Assembly (NCBI GenBank): GCA_014529385.2
Contig: CM043944.1
Span: 46,045,268 to 46,109,267, forward strand
Direction: 5' to 3'
From: Adiantum capillus-veneris
Lineage: Eukaryota > Streptophyta > Polypodiopsida > Polypodiales > Pteridaceae
DNA length: 64,000 nucleotides
Shown here: positions 23,186 to 34,800 of the stretch, piece by piece
Layout: each line of letters begins with the position of its first letter
Numbering within the stretch: the stretch's first letter is position 1
Position numbers and translations under genes: made by a program
Notes under the pieces: model-generated
The model's database searches: none
Told to the model about the DNA's origin: nothing
Seen by the model: only the letters and a program-made list of their open reading frames with translations

Positions 23186-23949
23186 CTTTTATTGGAAAAA
23201 ACAAGGCAAAGGGCTACATACGATGATGAAAAAAGTGTGTGTACAATGTGATATCCAAAGTTAATGATTGAGTGTGTGTGACACCTTAGCTAATGCATCT
23301 CTTAAGCATTCCATCAAAAGGAGGAAGCAAGTGCCAAGTATCTGTCACATTGCCTACATAAGAAAATGCCTAGTTAATGCTTCTCTTGCAACAAATAGTA
23401 AGAAAGAAATTTCCATTAGTAACTTGCCACAAGCTTTATCCAACGATCCACAAATGCAACAGACGACCCTTGCTGGAAAGCCATTTGCGATTGTACATGC
23501 AAGAAGCTCTCTCCCTGAAGTCACTGCTCACCTCCCAGCACTTCAGAAATGTCGACGTCAGCTTGCTTTTGTAGGAGGTTCGTTGCTCGACCGTAGCCAG
23601 TGAGCCTATTGAAATTCGGGCGTGTGAAACTTTGGGGAATAACCTTGTAGGGACAATTTAAGTTAAAAATTTCGTAGCTATGACTAGAGTTCTCTCCCTT
23701 GTGAGTGCAATGTAGGGCATATCTTGCAACCAATGCGCTCCAAGAGACTGCATTTTGCTTTCATAAGGGCACATACTTATTGACTAAAAAGCATAGTGAA
23801 TCACCTTCAAGGTGCAAGAATAGGTAATTGCATGTGGACAAAGACCTTCCCTTCACATCCAAGGCATATCAACTCAGAGCTTCCTTGTCACATCCATGAG
23901 CGGCATCAAGGTGCAAGCATTGGAGATTGCGATTAGAGAGAGGCCGTTC
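22600..23949. other. intergenic sequence with a (CA)n tract
   Basis: A (CA)25 run lies at 23135-23184. Frames such as 23268-23603 show no domain. The right part (about 23500-23950, minus strand) may be the highly decayed end of the PPR relic. Confidence 0.5.
23135..23184. repeat. (CA)n microsatellite
   Basis: About 25 uninterrupted CA units. Confidence 0.95.
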
Positions 23950-24990
23950 CTTCGCATATGCTGAAAGCAGCCCGGCCTTTCTTGCCACAATGTTCATGTT
24001 TCCTACACCATTGTGAAGTAACCCACAACACACGCTTTTAGTCCGAATGAAAGAAATGAAAAACTTGTTGCCATTGAACCCTCATCATGCACTTCTTGTC
24101 TATGCTTGACTTGTGTAGCAAATATTTCTTCTTCCCCCACAGTCATGTTGCACATGTGGATTAACCACCCTATGGACCTAAAAGCGATGATGCTTACAAG
24201 ATATTCATCACCCACAAATATTGACATGTCTAGAGTTTCTTGCATGCGGTCTTGTTGCTTCGAGTGTGCTTGCATTTTTGGCTCCTATGTTTTTTTTATG
24301 TGCTCTATGATGCTTTGCTCTAGCACTTGGATCTAGAGAGGATGCCATCACTAACTTTATGTGCTCTCGTAAGGACACTACAATTGGCATACAAATCAAT
24401 CAAAGTATCGTCAAGCACAACATCTTTCTCTAATCGCCCCTAATTTTCAATTTCCTTGTAAATTCTCTCGCTCATGTCGACACGTTGCATAAGGCCTTCA
24501 AGGTGTAGTCATAGCATCCAGTAAAAGCAGAACATTGCTTCCTTGCCATAGCCATAATGGGCATCTTGCATGGCATATGCCTTCAAGGTGCAAGCATAGG
24601 TGATTGCATCTAGAGAGAGGCCTTTCCCTCAAATCCGCTGAACCAGAGCTTCCTTGTCTTGCCGAAGGCACACGCCTTTACGGTTATGTAGGTGGTGTCC
24701 TTGACGATAAATCTCATCGTGAATTCTCTCACCTATGTGAAGGTCTTGCGTAAGGCCAATGTAGGTGATTGCATTTGGAGAGTTCCCTTTGTGTCTGCAA
24801 ACCACAATTGGCATACATATTGATGAAAGCACTGCCAAGCACTCCTTGACAAGCAATTTGATCATTGTGAATTCTCTGCCCAACGAAAGGTCAACTATGT
24901 GCATCCAAAATATGAGTCTTTTTGAAGTAACACACTGTTGCTTTTGAGGCCTCACTGTGCTCTTTTTGTCTATGCGCTTGTGCATCAAAT
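23950..24990 (-). pseudogene. pentatricopeptide-repeat (PLS-type) pseudogene
   Basis: On the minus strand, frames that switch several times give successive PPR signatures: GQRIHNDQIACQGVLGSAF followed by INMYANCG near 24860-24790; DAITYACTLKAYAMQDAHYG with YGKEAMFCF near 24580-24520; and MSERIYKEIEN, LEKDVVLDDTLIDLYANCSV and LTRAHKV near 24490-24370. These are the 35-residue PLS repeat motifs of organelle RNA-editing PPR proteins. Many frameshifts and stops, and the lack of an E/DYW end, mark it as dead. Intact family members are targeted to mitochondria or chloroplasts and bind RNA. Confidence 0.7.
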
Positions 24991-25131
24991 TTTGCTTTTG
25001 TCCTTGATTTACCGCTACTCTGTGGACACGAAATTGGACACGCTTTTGCTATTGCTTTGTGGACACAAATTAAGTGAAGATTTCAAGTTATTCATCAACC
25101 CCATGACAATTGAGAAAAAGGATCGTCTATG

Positions 25132-25306
<175 letters not shown>

Positions 25307-25645
25307 CGCGATGAGAATTTCCCATTGTCAAGGATGCGAATTGATTGCTCTACTGAAGAAGCTAATTTTGAATTGCTCGAAAAAGCAACCAATCATTGAC
25401 TGCCATGTGGAGCAAGGAGAGAGCGATAATTTGAATAGGGATATTATGCTAACGAAGTAAACATGAACTTTATCATGCTGCTCTATTTTACAATTTGAGA
25501 AAGAGATTAGGTCTCCTCAATCTCGGACAAATGAAAAGCCTAACAAAACATCTTAAGTGCATAAGTGAGGGCGAGTTTAAGAAATGAAAAGACCTAACTC
25601 AAGGGGCCTAACTGTAGGGATTTTGGAAAAGGCTCAGCAGAAGGG

Positions 25646-27025
25646 ATGTCAAGTGAAGGAGATATCAAAAACTTGCAGATTGCAAAAGCTAAACTTCAAC
25701 AAGAGCTCTTGGAAGTCAACAAAATGATTGAGGCCGGCCCTAACAACAAAAGAACTTGCTCCCATTTAGAATTCAGTGGGCTGGTAGAAGACGCGTTGGC
25801 AGATCGAGCCTTCTCTGCTTTAAAAAAGTCTTTGCCACAACAGGTGGAGGTTGCCGAGGCTATTACTATAGCGATTCCACCAGAACTTATAAGACAACAA
25901 CTAGCCAGACAAGCTAAGCTGACGCTTGTATTTGGGTTCAGTGGAAGAATCCTGAATAGGTTTGAGATGATCCAATGGCTTCAGGGCCCTCAAATTCTTG
26001 GTCATGGAGGAGCAGTTGAAAGTACTTCCTACCTAGCTAAAGGTTTTTGCTCAGTGAGATTCAAAGAGGCCTCCGATGTGGAAAAGATCCTTGACAAAGG
26101 GCCCCTAGTATTTAATAGGACTACGGTGTGTGTGGTGCCTTGGGAGCCAGTGTTCGACTCACCTGAATCTTTGCAAGGGTTTCATCCGGTCTGGGTTGAG
26201 TTTGTGGGATTGCCTAGCTGGTTGTGGGATAATCTCAAGATGCTTGCTAGCCAACTGGGCACTCCCTTATTTATACCTAGCAAGAGAGGGTTTGGCAGAA
26301 CCTCAAACAGGGTTTGTATAGGATGGGATGCGTCTAGAACGCCACCCAAAATCATGGTTATCAATGTCAGAGCTGGGCTTGTTACCATTCCGCTAAACTT
26401 TGGAACATACTTTGGGGCATGTTTTAAATGCAACAACTTTGGTCACTTCACCAAGGATTGCCCCTTGAATTCTAATGGTACTGTAGCTCCGGCAACACAG
26501 GCCCCCAATGAAATGGAATCCCCGATGGGAGGGCTAGAGAAGCAGGGAGACAATAATGAAGGGACAAATACAGGGAAGAATGAAGGAGGGATGGTATGTG
26601 AGAAAATGGATACGAAGATGCAGGAAAAGATTGTGGATGAATCGATTCCCATACAACGAGCTTCTGAAGGTACATGCAATAATAATAGGATCATTACTCC
26701 CGCTGCTACCCCCAAATTTATGACAGTGACAACGGCGACGGCTCTCCAAGTCCCTGGTCTGAAAAGAGCCAAAAGAGTGAAGGCAGTGGCAAGAGATTCC
26801 AAAGTGTTGCAAGTTGTCAGAACACTAGAGGTGAAAGGATCTAATTCATCCTCTACTGCTTCGAAAGGAGGGGGGTTCATTGTCCCTCTACACAATCCAT
26901 TTGCAGCACTGCAAGAAAAGAAATCCTCTGACTTGGAACCCCCGGATTCTCCTGAGACCAAGGAGAAGGGGGGGGGGGAGGGGAATGATTTGGATGCTGA
27001 AAAATTCGTTCCTCTATCCCAATGA
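25646..27025 (+). CDS. LINE ORF1 (DUF4283-like domain plus CCHC knuckle)
   Basis: The intact 459-residue frame has a helical N-terminus (residues 1-60). A DUF4283-like domain follows (about 85-230: ILNRFEMIQWLQGP, GFCSVRFKEASDVEKIL, GFHPVWVEFVGLPSWLW). Then comes the knuckle CFKCNNFGHFTKDC at about residue 260, an exact CX2CX4HX4C, and a low-complexity basic/acidic tail. This layout is standard for ORF1 of plant L1 LINEs, where the protein binds the element RNA. It ends at 27025, overlapping the ORF2 start by 4 bases, which suggests termination-reinitiation for ORF2. It is the best-preserved retroelement protein in the window. Confidence 0.85.
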   Translation: MSSEGDIKNLQIAKAKLQQELLEVNKMIEAGPNNKRTCSHLEFSGLVEDALADRAFSALKKSLPQQVEVAEAITIAIPPELIRQQLARQAKLTLVFGFSGRILNRFEMIQWLQGPQILGHGGAVESTSYLAKGFCSVRFKEASDVEKILDKGPLVFNRTTVCVVPWEPVFDSPESLQGFHPVWVEFVGLPSWLWDNLKMLASQLGTPLFIPSKRGFGRTSNRVCIGWDASRTPPKIMVINVRAGLVTIPLNFGTYFGACFKCNNFGHFTKDCPLNSNGTVAPATQAPNEMESPMGGLEKQGDNNEGTNTGKNEGGMVCEKMDTKMQEKIVDESIPIQRASEGTCNNNRIITPAATPKFMTVTTATALQVPGLKRAKRVKAVARDSKVLQVVRTLEVKGSNSSSTASKGGGFIVPLHNPFAALQEKKSSDLEPPDSPETKEKGGGEGNDLDAEKFVPLSQ

Positions 27026-27489
27026 ACCCCGTATTAATGATGGAGTCTCTCACTATCCAATCTTGGAACGTAAAGGGGTTGAAAACCCGTAAGAAGAGAA
27101 CCCTATTATGGGAGGAAATAAAAAAGGAGAAGACAGTCAACTTTTGGGCCATCCAGGAACACCACCTAGATGCCCATAGCAAGAGAAAGCAGGTGCTAGG
27201 AAAGAAACTGGTATTTTATGGAGAAGGAAATAACGGCTTCAGTGGCGTCCTCAGCATTGTGGACAGAGAATTGGAGCCGAAGTTGGTTCTTAACCACCCA
27301 TCTGGCAGAATCTTGGGGATTAGAATCAAATGGGAAGGGCATCCCCTCACCATTGTGAATGTGTACGGCCCTTGCAACGCAAAAGATAGAGCTAAGTTAT
27401 GGATGCATCTTAGAGATACCCCTATTGAAGGGGAGTGGTTGTTGGTTGGGGACTTTAATATGGTAGAAAAGAGCAGGGATAGAACATGA
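27022..27489 (+). pseudogene. LINE ORF2, apurinic-type endonuclease domain (truncated by stop)
   Basis: The frame has LTIQSWNVKGL, FWAIQEHHLDAH (the catalytic Glu motif), LTIVNVYGPC and LLVGDFNMV, the ordered motifs of the APE-like endonuclease that nicks target DNA. It ends at a TGA at 27487. The same frame continues with further stops to about 27970 and includes SDHIPL, the terminal catalytic His motif, at about 27721. Confidence 0.85.
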
Positions 27490-27877
27490 TCCTCCAGTGT
27501 GTTGGTTGGCTCAGAAAGGTCTAAATGGCAAAGTTTGTGTGAAAAGTGGGCAATGATCGACTGATGGGAAGTTGGCCCATGGAACAGTACGCTTGGGTTC
27601 ACCTACACAAGCCTTCAGTATGCCCACACTGCCTCTAGACTGGACAGATGCTATTGCTCGCACCAAGCTGACTGGATACCGACGTTGATGGAAATGAAGG
27701 TAGTTCCAACAACAATCCTCTCGGATCACATTCCTCTACACATATAGTTTACGAAGAATAAAGAGGAGGAGCAGGCCCCAAGAGGTGAAAAAAAACTGTT
27801 GGTAACAGGGGCACACCTATTCAAAGACCCTCTTTTCAGGAATCTAACCATGAAAGCACTGGGTAAGCTAAAGAAAG

Positions 27878-28432
27878 ATGTCTTCCTCAACAAACACAAT
27901 GCGTGGGACCTCTTTGCTCGGAGCATCCAGAAAGCAATCAAAACCTCAGGCCCGAAGAATCAAGAAAGCTAGGGAGGATCACCTTTTGCATCTTACAGCG
28001 GAGGTACAATTGCTTACCGCTATAAAAGCCAATGGGCATGCTACTGAGGTCGAACACAAACGATGGCTTGAAGCCAAATCGAACCTTGCTAATGAGCAGT
28101 TAGAAGATATCAAAAAGGCTAGACTTCTCTCTAGGGAGACTTTTTTGCAACCGGAAGCCTCCAATCAAGCTCAGTTTTTTAGGGCTTTAAAAATCAAGAA
28201 GAGTCGGGGCCATGTCCGCTCACTCGATGATGAGAAAGGGATAGTAGTTCATAACCAGGATGAAATGGCTCGTCTGATGTTGAGCTATCTCAGTCAAATC
28301 ATTGGACGGCCGGAGACCCAGTCCCAAGAAGTGGAAGAAGCCAGAGGGACCTTACTTCAGAGTGTCAAGAAGGAAATTCCCCACTCAGAAGCTAATAACT
28401 TGGAACGGACATTTTCCGAAGACGAATGTTGA
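27878..28432 (+). pseudogene. LINE ORF2 connector between endonuclease and RT
   Basis: This 184-residue frame is rich in charged helix-forming residues, with phrases such as LEAKSNLANEQLEDIKKARL and FFRALKIKKSRGHV typical of the region before the plant L1 RT. It ends at a TGA at 28430, two codons before the RT frame. Confidence 0.75.
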
Positions 28433-28438
28433 CTAGCA

Positions 28439-29392
28439 TTGCAAGCCCTTGGCAAGGAAAAGTCCCCTGGTTGGGATGGGATGACGGTGGAATTCTATAG
28501 AGAATTTTGGGATGATCTCAAGGCCCCGATCACAAGTTTGGCCAATAAAGCCATGGTCAAAGGGTCGTTGGAGACAAGTGTGAAGAGAGGGCTTATCAAG
28601 CCCATCCCTAAACAACAGATCTGCTGCTCTAAACTGAAACATTGGCGCCCTATAACGATGATGTCGGTGGCCTACAAAATTATAGCCAAAGCAGTGGCCC
28701 TTAGACTAGCCCCCTTACTAACCAAGATCATCTCCCCCCATCAACATGGTTTCATAAAAGGAAGGTCCATTTACGATAACATCTTGGCAGCAATGGTGGG
28801 CATAGAATATGCAGCTGTCACCAAGCAGGAGTGCATTCTGCTGCAGTTGGACCTGGACAAGGCCTATGACAGAATAACATGGAAATATATAGAAGCCGTC
28901 ATGGAAGCTCTAGGCTTTGGGCCGCGCCTCTGTCGACTGGTTCGTGTAATGGGGGCTGGAAGCCAGTCAGAGATCCTATTCAACGATAGAATTGTGGGCT
29001 CTTTTGAGGTCAAAAGGTCTATTAAACAGGGATGCCCTCTCACCCCCCTACTTTTCACCATAGGATCACATCCTCTAATCACGACGCTCAAAGCTAGTGC
29101 TGAACGAGGGGAGGTACAAGGCCTTGTTCTACCAAGAAATAGACAACTCTTCGCAAAACTATTTGCAGACGATTCTCTCCTCTTCTTGAAGGCGTGCCCC
29201 GAGGTCATTAGAAAAGCTCTGGAGATTGTACAAATGTTCTTAATTGCTTCGGGGTCCCAATGTAATATAGAGAAGTCAAGGATGATTTTTCTGTCGGAAA
29301 ATGACTCATTTGCTCTTCTGTCTGGTCAGGGAAGATTGTCACAAAAGGGAACATCTTTAGACATCTCGGAGCCCCCTTGGGGGTGGATGTAA
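28439..29392 (+). pseudogene. LINE reverse transcriptase domain
   Basis: Conserved RT blocks appear in order: KSPGWDGMTVEFYREFW, LKHWRPITMMSVAYKIIAK, HQHGFIKGRSIYDNI, LLQLDLDKAYDRI (first catalytic Asp), IKQGCPLTPLLF, and KLFADDSLLF (catalytic FADD). The polymerase core is unbroken. A frameshift at about 29385 moves the continuing thumb to another frame. The family is the same as the fragment at 5191-5526. Confidence 0.9.
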
Positions 29393-30661
29393 CTCACAAG
29401 CAAAGATTCGAGTGGGTGCTTGAAAAAATCAAAACAAAAATGAGTAGGTGGGAGTATGCTCTTCTCCCATTCCCAAGTCAGATAAAAGTGATGAATGCCT
29501 TTATGATTCCTTATATTGCCTTAACTAGCCCGCTTCTCAAGATGGCTAAGTGTCACTGGAAAGAGTTCTTAAAACCAGTAAAAACATTTTTATGGAAAAA
29601 TAACACGAAATCTTCCAGGCCATGGCAATGGGCCCGTTGGGAATCAGTTGCTCGTCCGGGGAATCAAGGAGGCCTCAGGATTCTCAACCATGTGGCCCAT
29701 GCAGAAGCTTGTTGCGCCAAATTTGTTGTTTCCTTAGCTAAACAGGATCAAGTTTGGGCTGTCATGATCAGAGATATGATAGAAGCAGCTAAACTTGGCT
29801 CGAAGGTGGAAAGTGGAGAGGGGTTCATGAAAAACTGTTAGCCCCGACATGGTCTACCTTAAGACTCAGGGGCAGCTCATGAGAATTGGTAAGAAAATGC
29901 AATAGAGTAGCAGGAGTCTTAAGTGGTGGGAAGAAGCCAGATACTTCAAGAACTCCATCCTGCATTGGTCCCCCTGGCTCTCCAAAGTTGTAGATCCGCC
30001 ACAAACTCCCTATTGGATTGAGACAGCCAGGAAGCTGAATAATAAGGGTCTGAACCGACTTGAGCATTTCTGGGACAGTGTCAACAAGAGTTGGAAAACC
30101 ATTGACCTTATGGTTGCCCAATACCAACTTAATAGCTTGGAGGTCTTACTTGTCCACAAAGTGATGAAAGAGCTTGACAATCTAGTGATGCCAATCTGTG
30201 ATTCGGAGTTGGACTGGAATGCTTGGAAATGGCCAGGAAGCAGTCTCTTGTGGAAACCCCATATTAAAATCATTTATCAGACAATGATGCAAAAGAAGAA
30301 TTGGTGTAGCCCCCTTAACAAGCTATGGAAAAAGCAATGGCCGGAGGAAAGATGGGAGCATGTAATGGAGAACATATGGAAGCCAATGGTTCCGCAGTAC
30401 ATGAAGGTTTTCTTATGGAAGGTTATTTGGGGTGCTCTACCGACGGGGATGAAGATTCAGGAGAGAGGGATTGGGTCAGATCGATGCAGGTTAGCTAGTG
30501 AAGATCTGGCCCACCTATTCATGGACTGCCCAGCTATAAAAGGCCTCGCAGGGAAAGTATGCAAGTGGGTCCAAAGAACATGGAAAACTAGTTTTTTCAA
30601 GACTGACCTATGCCTTGGAGGTAAAAATTCAGGTAGTCCTGCACTTCTCGTCAGCACTTAG
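29377..30661 (+). pseudogene. LINE ORF2 C-terminal part with zf-RVT-like region
   Basis: Frame 29377-29841 continues RT (VTHKQRFEWVLEKIKTKMS, SRPWQWARWESVARPGNQGG). After a stop-ridden gap, frame 30110-30661 gives YMKVFLWKVIWGALPTGMKI and DLAHLFMDCPAIKGLAGKVC, matching the terminal zinc-binding region of plant LINE proteins. Confidence 0.8.
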
Positions 30662-31071
30662 ATCGTCAGATACTTCTTCTTTCATAATGTATGGCAGACA
30701 AGGAACCGCCGTGTGTTTGAAGGAGGATTTGAGGTGGCAAGCTTCGCAGAAATTATACAAGAAAGCAAAGTGCTAATATGGGCACTCGGGCGCAAGCATC
30801 ACTCGGAGGATTGGTCTAGGAGTACTTGTGCCTTGTTGTCAGCAGATGGAATGCCTAATAAATAAAAGATCTCAGAATGATGGACCTCGTGTATCAAGGA
30901 TGTGGAGGTGGGGTGGTAGGGGTGGTTGCCCTGATAGCCGTTGTAATTATGATCCCTGGATGTTGTCATGGCTTGACATGAGCATGACAAAACCTTGTAA
31001 TTTTTTGGGCTACTCAATATAATCCACTCACACTTGTGAGTTTTGCAAAAAAATAAAAATAAAAATAAAAA

Positions 31072-31576
31072 GACTTATGAAAGCGAAAGTCAAAAGACTT
31101 TTTGTGTGCATATAAAGAGATGGTGGAGTGCACATTGATACATATGTGTCTTTCTTTTGCTTGTTTTCCTTCTAGCATTTTCTTCTCTTTAGGGATGGGT
31201 TACACCATGGACTAATAGGATTAGTGTTTACTATATAAATGCATATCCATGTTTTCCTCAATGAATATAGAAGACGTTTCTAAACTCCACTAGCATTTTG
31301 AAAAAAGAGGGGAATAAGCTATTATTTAGGTAGTGAAAGGCTCTCCTACATAGCTACCCATCTCCAATCCAATATCTTTCATGATCTCCTTGAAAATAGA
31401 TAAATAGATAGCCCAACGCTTTTCATCCCATACTATGGGTGCCACCATGTGCAACTCTTTAGCCTTCTTGCCCCCACTAAACCCACGGTGCGACCAGCTT
31501 CCTCTTTTTGCTAGCTCTCTCTTAAGAGCCGCGCCTGTGCGCGAATGAATAAGAGAGAGAGAGGAAGTTGCCTCCG

Positions 31577-31671
<95 letters not shown>

Positions 31672-31869
31672 GGCCTGCGTTAGGGGGCCAAAACGACGTG
31701 ACCTGCAGGTAAAGTACGGTTGATGAAAGTTGCAGGTCCAGACGCCATGGAAGCATGATTGATCAAATCTGTGGTTTGCCAATCGACAATTTGCTACTCT
31801 GCGACAGCAGAATAAGTGAGCAGCACCCCGCAAAGCCTGTAACAGCGCAACAGAGTACTATTGTTGCAG
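31072..31869 (+). promoter_or_regulatory. putative promoter and 5' leader of the F-box/WD40 gene
   Basis: About 0.8 kb lies between the LINE tail and the first ATG. It has a TATA-like ctatataaa (31231-31239) and a compound GT/GA microsatellite (31579-31669) ending about 200 bp before the start codon. GA/CT-rich tracts are frequent in plant 5' leaders. Transcription start and true promoter are not proven by sequence. Confidence 0.35.
31579..31669. repeat. compound (GT)n(GA)n microsatellite upstream of the F-box gene
   Basis: About 23 GT units are followed, after one GT interruption, by about 20 GA units. It has the same layout and orientation as the tract at 25134-25305. Confidence 0.95.
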
Positions 31870-34800
31870 ATGCAGTCGAAGCGGCACAAAAGTGCTGACA
31901 TTTTACCTCTTCCCAGTGATGGGCTCTTGAATATCTTCTCTTTGTTGTCACCCACCTCCCTGGCGCGCTGCTGCTTGGTCTGCTCCTCCTGGTACCTCTC
32001 ATTACTCGTCTCCTCCAAGGACTTGTGTTTGGTATTCTGTCTAAGATAGCAAAAATTTCAGCATTTTGGACTATTCCAAGATAATATTGACCAGAAACAG
32101 CTGTCATATTTTTAAAGTCTGCCGTTTTCGTTTATTTCCACCTTGATTTCGGGAATGGGTCATCAATATGAGGCACAGAAGCAATATTGTGCGGCAATTA
32201 CGGAGGTATCCGAGATTTCTTGTGCTGCAGCTTTTTTCAAGGACAATGCTATGCAGCTGTGGAGTTTTTTACCTACAAAACCTCATGCTCCGAGGACACG
32301 GAGCCTTCATGGCAGTTTTAGCTCAAAGTCACCTCACGTCACCTTTGGAAGTACAACTTCTTGCAGAGTGGGGAAATTTAAAGATGGTCTCCAACTACTC
32401 TCGAGCAGATTACAGTCATAAATTTTGGATGTGTACATGCCACCATGCAACAGGTGGCTATAAGCTAATAAAGGGTAAGCCCAATTCAAGCCTGAAAAGA
32501 TGAAAGAAACTTATACTAACCAAAATAGTTGAAATAAATTCACTCCTCGAGACCTGCAGAGTCAAGAACAACCATGTCGGCTCGCTCCAAAGCAAAAGGA
32601 AACTCTTTGTTGGATATTTCCAAACAGGACATACTTTTTGAAAGTTATCCAGAACATATAGATCTTCTGCCAATCGAGCAACCATATTGCAAAAGGGCAA
32701 AAACCACGGCTGGACTCGTTCCTGAGTATATGGCGTGTCTCTTTGAGATTCCTTCATAGAGTTAAGTAGAGCTAAGGGGAAAATTAAAGACATTGCAAGA
32801 ACTTACGGACCATACAACAGTAGGTAATAAGCTAATGAAAGGTAAGCTCATTTCCGAGCCGGAAAAAATGAAAGAAATTTCTACTGTGAAAATAAATTCA
32901 CTCCTCTAGACCCATGGAGTTGGGCAAAACAACAAACTCGGCTCAACTCCACATACTCCCAAACGAAAACATGAATCCACTCGTAGACTTGCGTCAGATG
33001 AATTGTTTCTGTGTAACCATAGAGATGCAACTCAACATTGGCCTTATAAAAGAGGGCATGATCCAAAGTAGCACTCACATAGCGGAATGTGCGCTTCAGT
33101 GCATCCAAGTGTGGTTTTCTAAGAGATTGCATAAACTAACTCACCAATCCAATTGTGTAACTCAAGTCTGGACATAAGATAGTCAAGTAGATCAAACTAC
33201 CCACTATCTTTTTGTACATGGTAGCATTCTCAAATACTTGACCTACATTATTTCCCAATTTCAAATTCTGATCCAAGGGCATTGCAATAGGCTTACAATC
33301 AACCATACCATACTTTGTCAACATATTGCCTTTGTGACAGCCATACACACTCTTGTGCGTGGATACTCTCAATGCCCAAAAAGTAACGCAAAGCTCCTAA
33401 ATCTTTCGTCTCAAATTCGTGCATAAGTAGGGCCTTTACACCCCCTACTTTGGCCACATTATCACCTCCAATAATCAAGTCATCTACATAGATGCGTATC
33501 ACCAAAATTCCTACTTCATTCTTCCTCACATTCAATGAATGATGTGCATCAAACATCTCAAACCCCAAAGAGATGAGGAATGCCACAATCCTCTCATTAC
33601 CAAGCTCTAGATTCTTGCTTCAACCCATAATGCTTTCTTTAACGTGCATACAAGGTCACGTAGCCTCATATTCATATAACCATGTGGCTGCTCCATAAAG
33701 ACAATCTCATCAAAGTCGCCATTGAAGAAAGCATTCATTACATCCATTCGTTTCGACACCCATCCTAAAGCTGCATCCATTGCAATAAACACACAAACAA
33801 TATCCATCTTAGCTACGAAGTTGAACGCCTCCTCATAATAAATCCCATACGTTTGTGCGTAACCCTTGGCCACAAGCCTTGCTTTGTACCTGCTCACACT
33901 GCCATCAACATCGTGTTTTATCTTGTTGACCTCAAGATTTTTCAGACTCCCTTGGGATTAGAAGTAGATATCTATGATAAGTGCCTTGAATGAGAATATG
34001 CCAGTCTAAATATCATCCGTAAGCCTCACATTTCTTCGAACATTTTAGCTAAGTACGGTGTCATTTTCTCTCAACTATTTAGATTTTCTCGTCTTTGTTC
34101 TAGTAAATGTGCTTTTGTTGTTCAATCGTGCCATCTTATTTCTTTACTCGTTGAGAAAGGATACTCGTTCAAAAGAATCATGAAAAATGTTCATTCATTT
34201 TTGCATTGTATTAAGTTTATATTGAATGTTTCTTCCTTTGGAATGTTCAAGATAATCAGTAGGAAATTCAATAAAAGTGGTGCTAGATTTACACCATTCT
34301 GCTACTTCACACAGGTCTAGGGCATTTCCTTGTATGGCTAGTGTCTCCGGACTGGCCACCCATAGTCTAGGTTGTACCTTGTCCGGCCGCCTGAGTTTGG
34401 GGCCGACCGCCCACTTGAGTTGGGCGTCCACCTTGGGCACTCATATATATGGGGCCAGGGGTGGTACACATTTCATTATCGTCTGATGTATTGAGGATCT
34501 CTTGCTCATGGTAGTTATGGGGGGACTGAAATTCTCTTGAATTTTACCTACGTCGTAGGTGCTTTAGCCTTTTCTGCGTAACAACAGAGTAGATCACCAT
34601 GTTTGTGCACTTCCTTTCAAGTAAGATGCCGCCCTTCACACCTTGGAGTGTTTCGTGAACCAACCTCCAGAGAAGGCGACGTCAAATTGCTGTATAAACT
34701 CAAGGGCTCGATGGGTGTCCTGGTAGCCTGAAAAGTGTCAAGCCACTGAAGAACGGAGCAGATCGTGGCCGAGGAGCCTAAACCCTAAGTGAAGAAGCAC

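Larger units (their letters stand above)
25600..31071 (+). mobile_element. near full-length L1-type LINE, inactive
   Basis: The order is ORF1 (25646-27025, intact), endonuclease (27022-27489, then stops), connector (27878-28432), RT (28439-29392), thumb/connection (29377-29841, new frame), a C-terminal zinc-binding region (about 30110-30661) and an A-rich tail of AAAAT units (31047-31071). The start codon of ORF2 overlaps the end of ORF1 (ATGAACCC, with the TGA inside). At least three stops (near 27487, 27748 and 28430) and a frameshift (about 29385) disable ORF2. The sequence AAAAGAC(C/T)TA at both 25588 and 31067 may be the target duplication. Confidence 0.85.

Noticed and set aside
26443-26961. 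172-residue minus-strand ORF with hydrophobic stretches
   Set aside because: It is antisense to the intact LINE ORF1. Hydrophobicity follows from the complementary codons.
31992-32049. Unspliced reading of exon 1 to the stop at 32049, giving a 60-residue protein
   Set aside because: It would end inside the F-box, and a good splice donor (TG|GTACCT) lies in the frame.
32143-32503. ORFs directly after exon 1 as possible exon 2 of the F-box gene
   Set aside because: They do not continue the F-box. The exon at 56943 restores the Trp codon, phase and WD40 linkage exactly.
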